From: Microvelia longipes
Taxonomy: Eukaryota > Arthropoda > Insecta > Hemiptera > Veliidae
Direction: 5' to 3'
NCBI GenBank assembly: GCA_018340805.1
Contig: JACMZG010001877.1
Location: 110,603-174,602 of the forward strand
DNA length: 64,000 nt
The translations under genes and the position numbers were made by a program. The notes beneath the pieces are model-generated. The model was not told where the DNA came from and did no database searches. It saw only the letters and a program-made list of their open reading frames with translations. This document shows positions 1-12,036 of this stretch, in pieces; within the stretch, counting starts at the first letter, position 1; the number at the start of each line of letters is the position of its first letter.

Positions 1-776
1 AATAAGGAAAAAGGCGTAAGTTTTGTTCGGATTCATTTTTTTTTTCAAGTCATAAAATAATTTTATAATAAAAATTCTTTTTGCTCGAATGAAAATTCAT
101 CTGTGATTTTAAAATATTTATATACAGAAATATAATGTCGACGTAAAAATAAATTTATAAAGTAAACGCTTTTATATAGGTATAAGAAAAAGGGGGAAGG
201 AAAAAAATGAGAAATAATAAAACATCGCGGAAAAACACATTTAAAAATATTCAAGAAAATAAGGGAAGAAAAAAGACATAAAAAGAAATTCTTTCGATAT
301 ACAAACAGTAATGAATACATATTGAGAATGAGATAGAAGAACAGGATAAAAAAATGTATCTCGAGTAGCTTTTTCTACCTTGAAAGTCTTGAATTCAAGA
401 TGAGAAGATATTGCCATTTTGGAATATGAATTCAGAATGGGGAATTACCAATGTGAAGAGGATAAATTCTTTTGAGATTCGAGTGGAAATTCTTTTGCAT
501 TAACCAGCAAGTTTGTGTTCGTATTTCTGCTGCAAATCTTCTTGAGAGATATTTGAAATTTTAACTACTTTATATTCTTGTTCTTGTGAAGTTAGACATT
601 GGAAATACCTTGCTATGTTATTCAATTACTATTTTATTAATGCTTCCACGACAGAGTGCGTCATAAAGATATCGTTTAACTTTTTTATGAAATAAAATAA
701 ACAATCTATTTGTAAACAATATTTTTTTAAATCTTACATGATCTAAAGCCGTAAATAAACTTGTGTTTATTGTGTA
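1..776. other. AT-rich DNA, no gene seen
   Basis: No coding sequence or repeat that I recognise. The longest open frames read as low-complexity Phe, Leu and Ile strings typical of AT-rich noncoding DNA. Confidence 0.6.
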
Positions 777-925
777 ACACACGGCTAAAACTAGTTGACA
801 GCGCGGGAAATAATGCCAGGGAGCCAATGAGGTTATTCTTAGATGTTAAAACACGCCCCCTATTTTAAATTGGATCAACATCATTGATTCCTCAACACTA
901 TTTTCCCGCGCTGTTAACTGATTAA
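777..925. repeat. Short element with about 27-bp terminal inverted repeats
   Basis: A GC-rich motif containing gacagcgcgggaaa at about 797 recurs inverted as ttttcccgcgctgttaac at 901-918. The imperfect inverted repeats match at about 24 of 28 positions and enclose about 135 bp. This is the shape of a small MITE or a decayed transposon end. The segment taacacacggctaa at 777-790 recurs near 60228, so at least part of it is dispersed. No target-site duplication is evident. Confidence 0.4.
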
Positions 926-960
926 TAACGAACCCCTGTTATAATATAAAAACAATTAAG

Positions 961-1425
961 GGTTTTACGTTTAAAATCATAATACGTTGATGATTTGATG
1001 TTTATTTGTGCTCGCATGTTCGGTATATCTACAGCACTAACAACGAAGGTTTTACGTGTGAAATTGTAACAATTTGATAATCAGATGTTTATATGTGCGC
1101 GCATGTTTAGTTAATCTACGGCACTAACAAAGATTAAACAACCTGTCTGAAATTCTGATTGACAATAAATGAAGGTTTTATCGGTAAATTGTAACAATTT
1201 GATGATCAATATTTTATTAGTGCGTGCATGTTTGGTAAATCTACAGCACTATCAACGATTAAACTTCGTGTCTTGAATTCTGATTAACAATAGATGAAGG
1301 TTTTACGTGTGAAATTGTATCAATTTGAAGATCAGATGTTTATTTGTGTTCGCATGTTTATTTAACGTACAGGACTAACAACGATTAAACAACCTGTCTG
1401 AAACTCTGATTAACAGATAAAATGT
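961..1425. repeat. Tandem repeat, about 125-bp period, four copies
   Basis: Units begin with ggttttacg or a close variant at 961, 1048, 1174 and 1299. Each contains a block like attgtaacaatttgat, then gcatgtttggtaaatctac, then cagcactaacaacgatt. The first unit is shorter, about 87 bp, because it lacks the 40-bp segment containing aacctgtctgaaattctgat. Units differ by scattered substitutions. No coding potential was seen. Confidence 0.8.
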
Positions 1426-1671
1426 ATAGTTAATAATTAAGTCTATATACCGTATAAATATATTTATTATAACCTGATATGAAAATTGTTCAATACAGAA
1501 CTATGAATCTCACCAAATTGAAGGAATAGCCTTGGCAGGTAACATCTGACTTCCGGTGCCCAAATCGAATGATTATGCGATTAAAACAATGCTAGTGTGT
1601 TTAATGTAATATAACCTGTATATACCTGTATAATATAATATAACCTGTGTTTAATGAATTTAATGTAATAT
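1426..1671. other. AT-rich spacer with possible SINE relic
   Basis: No gene. The stretch at 1545-1580 (cttccggtgcccaaatcga) resembles the tRNA-like head of the SINE at 22178-22386 and may be a decayed fragment of it. At 1610-1680 short direct repeats of taatgtaatataacct occur. Confidence 0.35.
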
Positions 1672-2259
1672 AACCTCCTGAGTGGTTTTCTCAAAGTTGT
1701 CTGTATGTGTGTCTGTGTCTGTTATCATTGTAGCTCCTAGTGTATTTATGCTAGAGAATTGAAACTTCGTTAAAAAATCAATCTATCGCAGTAGTTGTGC
1801 TATTCGGAAAATATTTTTATGGCTTCATTAACCCGCAATAATGACAGCAAAAATGTTGATTATTCATAAAACGCGAAAAAATGTTCTGATCATTTTTAAA
1901 AAATTGTATAAAATCAGAAAATGATTCAATTGAGTTGAAATTTAATACAAGTACCGTTACTTAATAAATAAGTACACAATGTTTCGTTTCAATGCGACAA
2001 GTATATCCATGATTATTGTTGGATCATAAAAGTTAAGTAGCATTGAGCGTGTTCAGTGCTGTATGGATGACCGCTGATAATGAAACGGATGCATTAACTA
2101 TGTAAGGAAGAGCGAAGCGAGTCCGAAAACATGTTGGAGTTTAAATTTGGCGAATGTATATTCTGAAGACGAGCGAAGCGAATCCGAAGCAGAGAGGATG
2201 AGCATAGCAAATCCGATGTGATGAGGAAAAGTTCCAAGGTATCCCGTACCCGATTTTTT
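1672..2259 (+). repeat. Dispersed repeat R1, copy
   Basis: R1 is a family seen at least a dozen times in this window. Its recognisable parts, in order, are a cctgagtggttttctcaaag block followed by a Gtctgt-rich tract, a block around gtgtatttatgctagagag, a central atgatccaaca-like block (here ggatcataaaagttaag), the motif gacgagcgaagcgaatccga, and an end near gaaaagttccgaggtac then cgtacccgattttt. This copy shows all of these. No open reading frame, tRNA-like promoter or LTR was seen, so it is unclassified, possibly a nonautonomous DNA element. Confidence 0.7.
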
Positions 2260-3060
2260 ATCATTTTACTTAGTTGATATATAAGTTCTTAGTTTTAAGA
2301 TTGATTTCTAACGAAGTTATTGCTAATTTTAGAACCGCCATTAGAAAGTGGAAATAAAAGTATAGAGATAAAGCTACGAATAAAACAGTTTAGATAAAAT
2401 ATACTTCACCTTTTCTATAAAAAAGTTTGGGTTATAAAAAAATTACATAAAAGTTTAGGAGCGACCGATAGTGAGGGGGCTTGAGCCCAGAGTAGGAAAC
2501 CCTTTAGTAAGGGGCAAACTCGAAGTATGTTTTAGTATTAATAAGTGCTCTCAACGTAGCACATCTGTACCTTGTAAACCTGACAGATAACAAATAATAA
2601 AAATTGTTTTATGATCTAACACAACCTTTTAAAACCTCCTGCTTGTTTTTTGACCCCGAAATAATAAAAATTATGTCTTTAGAGATTTCGAGCATTATTA
2701 CAGGTTAGACTGAAGTTCTACCGAAATTGATCAAATATTTTTAGTCTATTTAACTGGTTTAAAAAGTAAAAAACAAGCTGTTGTTAGTGAAATTAAGCTT
2801 CCTTATATATAAATAAATAAATGGTTTATTTACACAAAAACTAAGTTAAAAATAAAAAAACAAAACAAAAATGGTAAAAAAATAGCATGCAAAATACAAT
2901 TTTTAAAATAGGAAAAAATTGTGTAAAAAGGGTGGACTCTAAAAAAATGAGATCTTCCGCCCATTCTTATTTTGAGGCGCGCCATATCTTATTCCTAATT
3001 TAATAGAAAAACACACGGTTGTTTTTCACTTTATAGGAAATTTTCTTTAATAAATTCCAG
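2260..3060. other. No gene seen
   Basis: AT-rich sequence with poly-A/T runs and no supported feature. A slightly GC-richer patch lies at 2459-2520. Confidence 0.55.
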
Positions 3061-3069
3061 AAAAAAATT

Positions 3070-3195
3070 AGTATGAAGTAGTTATGGTCCTGCTCAGGTT
3101 ATGACGCTTAGGCCGAAACATCATAAAGAAATGGATTGTTGAGCAAGGAATTATGCTTTGTAAAGGAAATTCGTTCGACTTGAGGACCACTTCGC
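3070..3195 (+). repeat. Possible diverged R3 end fragment
   Basis: The order of short blocks (atggattgttgagcaaggaa, then aaaggaaattcg) follows the 3' part of repeat R3 at 23330-23420 and 29580-29630. Divergence is high, so the assignment is tentative. Confidence 0.3.
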
Positions 3196-3199
3196 CGAA

Positions 3200-3742
3200 T
3201 GTTTTTTATATTAAGAAAGGCGTGAAGTAGTCTTGTTAGACTTAAAACCTTTTAAACTAGAACTGGAAATAACATTTGGAAAAAATCTTACCAAATATTC
3301 TAAGACATCCTGTTAGATTTTCCCAAGAAGGCATCAATTCTTATTTCCATAGAACTTAGATTTCTTACTATGCTTCATTTAATCTGGTTTATCAATTTAG
3401 CCTATACGGCGTTCACAAGATAAGTGTACATACATCTATCCATAAAAGTCAATAAAATCTAAAATGTCAATAAAAGTCCATCGAAAAATAAATGATATAA
3501 CTTGAAATTTATTTCTAGAGGTTTTATCTTTACATCCTTGTTGTTGAATCTTGTATATTATTTTTACCTTTGAGTCCCATTTTTGTTAGTTTTAATTTTA
3601 CGATTATCTTTGTAAATTGTTAATTGGAGAGCATTCCCGTTACTTTGTTATATAAATATTTCATTTTTGTTATTTTCCAATCCTTTTCACATTTGAAAAT
3701 GAAAATTTATGTAATAAACTGCGTAGGCTTCCGCGGTTATTG
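3200..3742. other. No gene seen
   Basis: AT-rich unassigned sequence. The last 40 bases, around gcgtaggcttccgcggttat, resemble the flank expected outside the foldback that follows and may belong to the same element. Confidence 0.5.
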
Positions 3743-4068
3743 TCATGAAGATTTAGGTCTTCCGGTGGTGACCGCGTTAATGTAGATGAAGAATCCGACG
3801 TTTTGCTTCCACTCTGGGAGGCATCTTCAGGGATGTACGACATCATGGATAGAAACACAATGCTCTACAAAACTTAACCGGTTTTGCAGAGAAGTTTTTG
3901 TAGAGAGTTTTGGTTTTGTAGAGAGTTTTGCAGTTCAGTTTTGTAGAGCATTGTGTTTCTATCCATGATGTCCTACATCCCTGAAGATGCCTCCCACAGT
4001 GGAAGCGAAACGTCGGATTCTTCATCTACATTGACGCCGTCACCACCGGAAGACCTAAATCTTCATGA
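3743..4068. mobile_element. Foldback element, 132-bp arms at about 96% identity
   Basis: The arms are 3743-3874 and 3937-4068, separated by a 62-bp loop. I count five mismatches over 132 positions. In the + direction the right arm reads ctgaagatgcctcccacag, then gcgaaacgtcggattcttc. This 'CTGAAGA...GAAACGTC' type of sequence is widespread at the ends of Penelope-like and similar retroelements, as far as I know. The open frames on both strands here are mirror images forced by the inverted repeat, not genes. Two head-to-head retroelement ends or a foldback transposon are both possible. A degenerate relative lies at 27700-27870. Confidence 0.8.
3977..4018 (+). ncRNA. Hammerhead-like ribozyme core, speculative
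   Basis: The right foldback arm contains CTGAAGA at 3981-3987 and GAAA at 4007-4010, matching the two conserved strands of the hammerhead core (CUGANGA and GAAA). Flanks atcc (3977-3980) and ggat (4015-4018) could pair as stem I, and GTC (4012-4014) stands where a cleavage triplet would be. A stem II of about five pairs with one mismatch can be drawn between the core strands. Two problems remain. There is one extra base after the CTGAAGA strand, and stem III would be only the palindrome ACGT with no loop, so folding would need a dimer. The left arm has lost the G of GAAA. Confidence 0.25.
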
Positions 4069-4179
4069 AAATTTATTTAATACTGACAATGAGATAAGAA
4101 TAGCACATTTGTTGGTTATAATGCGCATATAGTCCTGCGTGCGTGCAAAATTTGTTATACATATAACCAATAATTTATT

Positions 4180-4450
4180 CGTGTTTTATGAATTTTAATG
4201 ACTCATCAATTACGTTAAATGACGTTATAGAGCAAATATTTTCCAGTTAGTACAACAAGACCTTAAGATCGATTTTTATATCAAGTTTCAACTTTTTAGC
4301 ATTAACACACTAGGAGCCAAGATGAACAGACACACTGACAAATAAACATATACAGGTCGAAAACTGGAAATGGATTATTTTAGTAAAATTCCGGTTCCAA
4401 ATTGCTAGTTGAAACACAATACTTTTCCTATAAACCTAAGATATAAATGA
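4180..4450 (-). repeat. R1 5' part, reverse orientation
   Basis: Read on the minus strand it begins with the palindromic R1 start (cctaagatataaatgaag region, then aggaaaagtattgtgtttc) and continues through the tgtctgttcatcttggctcc and gctaaaaagttgaaacttg blocks. Truncated before the gacgagcgaagcg motif. Confidence 0.6.
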
Positions 4451-5190
4451 AGAAAAGCAAAAAAACTCATTTAATTATAATATGTGATCTAACAATAAGA
4501 GTATAAAATTTAATTACCTTAATCAAAAAATAAAATAAATGTATACACTGCAAAAACATTGGATGTTTGTTTTGTTTATATTATTATATTTTTATAAAAC
4601 ATTTTAGCTCGAGTAAACCTTGTATATTGTTTATTTATGTTTATTTGAAAAAAAACATTGGTACGGTTTTCATTCTCTATTTTTAGTGCTTCCAGGGAGT
4701 TTTATTTTTTATTTTATTAGGAGGGGATTGTTTTAAACTTTCCGAATATTATATAAAGTTCTGATACTCTATGCAATCTTTGCGAAAATTGGTGTATTTT
4801 TATTTTACTTAAGTTATATAATCTAGGAAGCTTTTGCATATAAATAAACCTTTAAAAAATATGTTATTGCCACTATATATTATTAAAATGCATTATCATT
4901 AAATTTTATTTAATTAAATTATTTATGTATTTTAATAAGAGAAATAATGATAGATGTTTAATGTAATGAAGTATACAAAAAAATATTCCCCTCAATAATA
5001 CGACTATTTTTAATAATTCTAATTGTGAAGCTCCATACTAAATCTGAATTTAATAACCAATAATTAAATTAACCAATATTCAATTTACTTAATAATATTA
5101 TTTAACCTATTATTAGTTTATAAGTAATACAACGCCATTGACTAAAATAAAGTTTAAAGTAATGAGATAGTGGTCAGATAAAATAAAAAA
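4451..5190. other. No gene seen
   Basis: Strongly AT-rich with many short homopolymers. No repeat family or coding signal was recognised. The stretch 5170-5230, read on the minus strand, gives taaagaagggctaatttacg then accgaaagctcaaatttg, a pattern common near retroelement 3' ends, but it is too short to classify. Confidence 0.5.
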
Positions 5191-5231
5191 CAAATTTGAG
5201 CTTTCGGTCGTAAATTAGCCCTTCTTTAGAA

Positions 5232-5690
5232 GTGGCTAAATGTTACAAAACATCTTGTAAAAAAATTTTTCAAACTCATGAAATTCTTACTTTTTATTCT
5301 TTATACTCCTATCAGCTTTTAAATTACATTCATAGTATTAGATCAAGTCTAACTGAAGTAGAGAACATTCATTCTCACTATACAAGGCAGACAAATCATA
5401 TAGTACTTAACAAATACAGACTGACAAGAACAGCTAAATATAATTCAATACAAGCATGGCTAAAGCTGTATAACTTATTACCTGAAAATATAAGAGCCCT
5501 TGAAGAGAATATTTTTGACAAATTAGTAAAAATTAATCTTTTAAAAAATCCCTTGTACAGTGTGGAAGAATTTCAATCCATAAAATTTTAATTGTAACAA
5601 ATAAATTTTTTGTTTTGACTTTTTACAATTTACAGAAATGTATATTATGTGAAATAAAGGATTATTTATTTATTTATTTATTTAAAAGTA
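5232..5690 (+). pseudogene. LINE ORF2 C-terminus with 3' tail, 5'-truncated
   Basis: An open frame of 119 codons (5232-5591) has the layout of the C-terminal domain after the reverse transcriptase in many insect non-LTR retrotransposons. An ILTFYSLYSYQLL block is followed by IHSHYTR, by a KYRLTRTAKY block, by KLYNLLPENI, and by the terminal YSVEEF just before the stop. After the stop comes about 70 bp of 3' UTR and a simple tail, gtgaaataaaggatt followed by attt repeats to about 5690. This is a classic 5'-truncated LINE insertion whose reverse-transcriptase core is absent. The Met at 5232 is simply the first in frame, not a real start. I favour a Jockey-type clade but cannot prove it. Confidence 0.75.
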
Positions 5691-5756
5691 GTTTTATTAA
5701 AAATTAAAACACAAAAAATAAAATATTTATCTTTTGCTAATGTTATCTAATGTTAA

Positions 5757-6434
5757 TGTTATCTAATTCAATTTGTGTATGAGTGTGTATGTGTTATCAT
5801 CGTAGCAGCCAGTGTATTTATGTTAGAGAGTTAAAACTCTCTACTACTGTAGTTGTACGATACGAAAAATATTTCTTATGACGTTATAAACCCGCGATAA
5901 TGACTCAACGAAAATTTCCAAAAATAATAGAACACAGAAAAATGATGCAATCGGATTGAAATTTGGCACGCATGTAGCCATGTATAAGACTATGTGCCAA
6001 ACATAAACATATGTGCCAAGTTTCATCTCGTTATCAGCATTAGTTACATTTTTATTGAATGACTGTGTACGTTTTTTAAAAATGGGAAATGCTCCAATAA
6101 GGTTGAAATTTAGTACAAGAGTATATTATTACCTAATAAATAAGTACACTAAGTTTCGTTTCAATACGATAAGTATATCCATGATTTTGTTTTGGATCAT
6201 AAAAATTAAGGACCATTGAACGTTGATCAGTGCTGTATGGCTAATTGCTAAGAATGATACGGATGTATTTATTATCTGAAGACGAGTGAAGCGAGTCCAA
6301 TGGTATGTAGCAGTATAAATTGGCGAATTGTATTATTTCTGAGGACGAGCAAAGCGAATTCGAAACAGGTGGAATGAGCGAAGCGAATTCGATGTAATGA
6401 GGGAAAGTTCCGAGGTACCTCGTACCCGATTTTT
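5757..6434 (+). repeat. R1, long copy
   Basis: Shows the gtgttatcatcgtagcagcc and gtgtatttatgttagagag blocks, the gataagtatatccatgattttg block, gacgagtgaagcgagtccaa and a second gacgagcaaagcgaattcg, and it ends gttccgaggtacctcgtacc then cgatttt. The end contains the palindrome cgaggtacctcg. Confidence 0.7.
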
Positions 6435-6679
6435 AATTTAAGTGGCCACCACCTCAAAACTTTAAATTTGTCTATATAATATTTTATTTTACTGTTAAAA
6501 CAATTTGTATTTTTAATATTAATATAATGATAACAGCTATTGAAATTTTCTTTTCAGGTTTATCTTCTGGAAATGGTTCATTCAAGAATATGGTGAGATA
6601 AAATTACTCCAATTTATATAAATAATATGAAACGCTATTAAAAGATTGGATGGACTAGATATAAGACACGGATTCAGTC

Positions 6680-7050
6680 AAATATCCAACTTTATTTCAA
6701 TTTTATTTTATTATCAGCAATAGGTAAATTTTTACCGTATCACATAAATACATTAAACTTATAATTAATTGTATAGTCATAGTTGGCTGTATCCCTACGT
6801 TTTTTTGCTGGATCAATAATGTGAAGGGTCAAGCGAAGTCAGTTCTAGGATGGGTCGCGCTAGAAAAATCTAGAAATTAAATAGATTTTTTATAGCTTAA
6901 TGATGAGCCAAGCTAGTCCATAGACTTACTATGATATAAACTAGGTGAGTTCCAGATTCTAAGAACGAGCGAAGCGAATCTGAAGAGCTGAGAACGGACA
7001 TAGCGTATTCACAATTTTAAAGTAAAGTTCCGACGTACCTCTTTTCCCTT
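6680..7050 (+). repeat. R1, diverged 3' part
   Basis: The central block and the motif aacgagcgaagcgaatctga at about 6963-6982 are present, followed by the end-like gttccgacgtacctctttt. It lies only about 250 bp after the previous R1 copy in the same orientation, so this may be a tandem or nested pair. Confidence 0.5.
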
Positions 7051-9383
7051 TATTTACTTTTCTGCATTGTTTTATATGTGAAGACACTTCTTATTTATTT
7101 AATATAATCTTTTTTATTTTATTAGCTTCTAAGAAGATTGTTTTTTCTTTTGATTATCTTAAGGAATACTCGCTGATTTGTTGTGGTCGTAAGTTAAAAC
7201 CCTTGCTCGTCTTTTCCAACTTGACTATTTCACTAATATGTTAAACTTAAGGTACGAAGTGCACTCATAAAGGATCACAACGATAATTCCTAATGAAAAC
7301 AAAACATTGCAATAGAAATAGGAACACATGCAAATAGATCAAAACAGCCTCTACCTCTGTTAGCTAGTTATCTAAGTCACCTATATCCTCTGCCTTTAAC
7401 TTTTAATGACATAAATGAAGAATTTTTCGAGGAACCATTCACCCAGGTTGTAGTTAGACTAATCAATTCTATTTGAGCGAAATAAAACCCACTAAAATTA
7501 TACTCAAGCGTGAAATCTTTTTCAATTAAAACTGTATAAGTGACGTTATGGTGAGAATACCTGCATTTTAATTTATCAAAGAGCTGGAACAGAGCTAAAT
7601 AATTCAATTGGTTCCTATATGAGCCTTTCGGTTTTAAATGACATCACATCGGCAAGTGAATTGTTTAACTAAATTTTCATGAAAATTTGTTTTTAATCAA
7701 TAAAACCTTCCTAAAGCAGTAATGAAGATATAAATTCTCTTTAATCTTAAATTATATAAATAATTCGTGGCATTATACTACGCGTCAAGTTTCAGTCAAA
7801 TACACAAAATAGCAATATACGCCTACCTCTATGGTGTTTTATTTTAGTTTTTTTTTGCAATTTAAGCTAAAGAATATATTTCTTTTTTGTAATTACATTA
7901 AAATCATTTATATGGTCTGATTATGCTGAAACCGGTTTTAATTAATTAATAAGTCCAAAAACATATATTTAGGACACCAATCTCAACAAAACATCATTTC
8001 CCCCAGCTTCGCATTCATTTTTTACCTTTAGATTCCATAGCCATTAACTTCTTTGTTTTCATCGCGTTTTAAATAAATTATCGCCAAGTTTAGATGTGGT
8101 AATTGGAGAGTAACAGTTGCCACTACCACCAGAGGTGATTTTCGTGGGTTCCAAACTACATGACATTTGCGAAATGAAAATGAAAAATTTAGATAGACTT
8201 TTGTAATTATTTTATTAGTTAATGAATAATCCATTAAAATTTCTTGAGTAACGTAATTTGTATTAATTCCATTTGACTTAAGCTTCAAATTAATTTATTT
8301 CACACACATTTAAGTCTCATTGCAAAAGAATTATTAATTAACAATTCTTGTCTTATTATGCTTAGAAGAATCTGGGTTAGAACGTGATTAAGTTATGATA
8401 AAGCCTCGAGCTTAATGAGTCTAATTGCGAGACTGTTGCTCTGTATTTAGTGGCAAGGAATTGTTTTTAGCCTTAGTTTTCCCAAGGATTTCCCCAAGGC
8501 AACCTTCTTGGTCTTTGCCTTGTTAAACACGAGTAATTAGAGTCTCTAGTTGCTCTACATAAGCTAATAGGTCTTATCTCTCTTCTTACTTAGCAGAGCC
8601 ACTTTCCTTGCTCTGAAGGGTTAATTATTCAGTACGTCCAGCTCACCCTTTTTGTGTTTTACTTTCTTATCTCGAGTTAGAGGAATAAACAAGCGTTATA
8701 CTTTTATCCGCATCTGCTTTTCTCAGCAGAACAATCAAGCCGACAAAGTGTTTTTATTTGAATATTCTTGAAGCTCCATTTATTTTTAATTTTAGGGAAA
8801 ATCTAATATTAAATAAACTAAATCACGTTTTAATTAAACTTTCACAGTAGATTATCTCAAATTACATTAATTTGACTTTGGCATTCATTTGGCAGAGCCA
8901 GCTTTCAGTGCTATCCACAGAGATAAAAATTTAAGTTGCTGCTGATCCTAAACAAATGTTTAATATTTACAATTTGTGCTGTTAAAAATTATAATTTATT
9001 TTGTTAAATGTACTAAGAAACCTTTTACCATAACTTATAGGACCCATCATTATTATAAATTATAACGAACATTATAATGATACAATTAAACGCTTCGGAC
9101 AAGTGAAAGCCTGGATTTTTTTTCTTAGGTATGGATCGAAGGTAGGTTGTATAGAAAATAATTCTTTAAGATGCAGTTTACGGCTTAAACAAGACAAATA
9201 TTTATCCTAAAAAAGATAGAAAAATTCCTTATTCATACTATTTTAAAAGCGTTGGCATTCAAACCTGATGGTGTATATGTTCCTAAACTTTCGATATGGA
9301 AATTGATGATATTGGTATCAAATTTATTTAGTCATAATTTAGTTCTCAAAACTGTCCTATAAGTAGTAGTGTGTTTGTTTCTT
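7051..9383. other. No gene seen
   Basis: No supported gene. A short piece at 7915-7945 (tctgattatgctgaaaccgg) matches the 3' part of the HP repeat (14850 and 25230) and may be a relic. The remainder is AT-rich unassigned sequence. Confidence 0.5.
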
Positions 9384-9587
9384 CCTGTTGATAAAATGAA
9401 GAAGTAAAGACTTTAATTCTACTATAATTATTAAAATCTAGAAAAAAGCCTTAGATTGAACCAACTAGAAGCCGTGGAAATTTATTTGTCATCACAAAAC
9501 CAGATTGTTACCACCCTAAATGAACAGATTGAGGTATCTAACTCCTACTCTTCAAACAACTGCTTCATCTGATGAATACTAGCGTAA

Positions 9588-10061
9588 CCTGAAGAATATG
9601 AATGTAACCTACCGAAGCCAAGCCAACCTCATTCAACTTGTGCCAATACTAAGTGGAAGGAATATTATAATGAAAATATTGCCAAAGGAAAGGCCTTATG
9701 GCAGCATGAGATAGTAAATGAATGTAATTCAAAGCCTTGGTTCCTAAAGTGTCCTTTTCTAACCAGACTCCAGATTGTTACAGGCAACAGAATAATATCA
9801 GGTCACGCCAAGCATTTTAAATTCAAGTTCAGACTACGGTTAGCCCCCTCACATTTATGTGATAAGTGCAACCTTATTAAGGCACAGGACATAGATCATA
9901 TTATCTCAGAATGCACTTATGTTAATCAGAAAAGAAACGATTTCTCTAGAAAGTATAACATAGATCTTTCAAGGCAAGCAGGATCTGTCATCAGAAAGAA
10001 CATCTTCGACGAAGACTTCCTAATCGACCTCATTGAGATAATTAGCGTTTTTGACCTTTAA
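9588..10061 (+). pseudogene. LINE ORF2 C-terminus with CCHC knuckle
   Basis: A 158-codon open frame without an initiator Met. From 9858 it encodes CDKC, then HIISEC, spaced C-x2-C-x9-H-x4-C. This is the zinc-knuckle type found downstream of the reverse transcriptase in I, R1 and Jockey-type non-LTR elements. Before it lies the usual FLTRLQIVTGNRIISGH and FRLRLAP context. The frame opens just after a TAA at 9585-9587 and closes at 10061. Upstream sequence (9440-9585) is probably the decayed continuation, but stops prevent a reading. It is a different LINE type from the one at 5232, which lacks the knuckle. Confidence 0.75.
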
Positions 10062-12036
10062 GAGTTTCACATTGTGTAAAACTGAAATAGTTATCCTTAA
10101 TCATTTCAATTAGTTTTTTTTTCAAGTTACGATTACTAAGTTACAATACTATTACGATCCATAAAAATCAGTGTTTTGAAAGTGTAAAGTGCTATAAAAT
10201 TGATAAAATAAGTGCTAGTTTGTCAAATAAGTGCTATAAAATAGTGTCAGTGTAATATATTTTAACCATGTGTAAAGTGTCAATAGTAATTAATAATAAC
10301 TAATAGAAATAATACCATTGATTTTTTACTCTTTAAATTAGTGAAATTAGTATATGGTGCATTTTTGGTTATCTAGTATTATTTTTAATCATTGGTCATT
10401 CAATTATAAATAAAATCGTTAGTGTAATGCTCTCATACTATATCTCATAAAGTTTGTGCTGTCAAGTGGTTCAAAAGAATATGTGTAATAAAATCAGTAT
10501 TATGCAATGTTCGGAAAATTTAATCCAATTTCTAAAGTAATTATATGAAAAATTTTTCACTTGCCAAAATAATTCATAACTTTAAATCATTAGCTTTGCC
10601 TTGCTAAGAATGGTATAGTCTATCAGCTACTCTCAATAAAAACAATAACTTTCCATTTCAATAGGCTTATTAAATTCATTTTTTAGCATACTTGGTCTTA
10701 CTTTTTGCATTATCATGTTTCTTATTCTTTTACTTAAATGTTTAATTAATTTTAATGTTCTCTTTGGTTGAGGAATGAGCTTATCTTTTGTTGAGAGGTT
10801 TAAATACATATACCTATTTCATTTAATGATCAAACCAAGCCAAAACGTTTTTCGTCATATTATTATCTTTTTCCCCTTATTAACTAGCCAGCTTCCATTA
10901 ATAACTGTACTAAACAACCTTTTTATCTAATTATTGTTGTACTTTAAGGAAGTAGGTGATACTCCTTCGTTTATTATAAAATAATCCAGTCAAAATAACT
11001 TGTCTACAACATCTTTTACAGCTTAAAGTTGTACTAATTTCTCTTTGATTTCTGCTTATTATCATGTCTGTTTTATGTCGGTCAGGCATTTGTATAGGGA
11101 ATGTATATATTGTAAATATATAGTATAATATAATCCTACACAAACGATGTTAGGAAGGAACCAAATAATGACCAGGCAAACCCTAAGCCTAAATGGTGTC
11201 CAATGGGTGCACAGGACAAGACCCCTTTTATCCTTAAGTGAAAAACAAATAAATAAGTTAAGCTAATTTTATCATTTTTGAATCTGACAAAATATCACAC
11301 AATATTGATCTTAATCCTAAACTTCGTTAAAGGACTCCTTGACAACTTTATATATCTAAAAGCTTAAATATATTTTATTTAATAAGTTCTTTCATTTTCA
11401 ATTTTTCTTTTTTTTTTCTTTTTTGGAATGAATTAATTTTAGTGAATTGATATTACCTATGACATCATTACTTAATAGTGAACATTCTTAAAGTAGCTTA
11501 TTTTACTAAGATAAATATTCTTATTTGTCTTTTGTGTAGAGTTAAATTAACTAATTAAATCAAATTATAATCAATCAGAAATTAATTAATATTGGATGGT
11601 AACCAAATGGTAATAAACTACAACTCAAGCTGAAGAACCAGGAGCTAAATCAGAAGAAAAGCCACTCCTTCGAAATAAAGCAACATCATCACCATTTAAA
11701 CAACACAAAAATAAAAACTAATAAAATTATCAACACCAATATTAGAATAATTTAAACCAAAATAACCAAAAAGCTTTAAAGTTGGATAGTCCGCATATTA
11801 AGTTATGTACATAAATTGAAATTAACAACAACAACTTTTGCTGTTTATAATGTGTTTTATGCTTTACTTTATAAACTTGTGCAATTTTTTTGAGTTTTTT
11901 GAACTTTTATCTTTTTTTTGAGTTTTTAATGTGATATTAGTTTTCATTGGTTATCCAGTTGTAAGTTAGTTTTATGTCGTTTTCGTTTATCTTGCCTGAA
12001 GATGGGGTAACTCCCGAAATATATTGCGTTTTTTTA
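10062..12036. other. No gene seen
   Basis: AT-rich. It probably includes the 3' UTR of the preceding LINE fragment. The stretch 11990-12045 carries the retroelement-end-like cctgaagatggggtaactcc. No other feature is supported. Confidence 0.45.

Noticed and set aside
3670..4025. Overlapping open frames on both strands with near-identical proteins
   Set aside because: They are mirror images caused by the 132-bp inverted repeat, with no family similarity.
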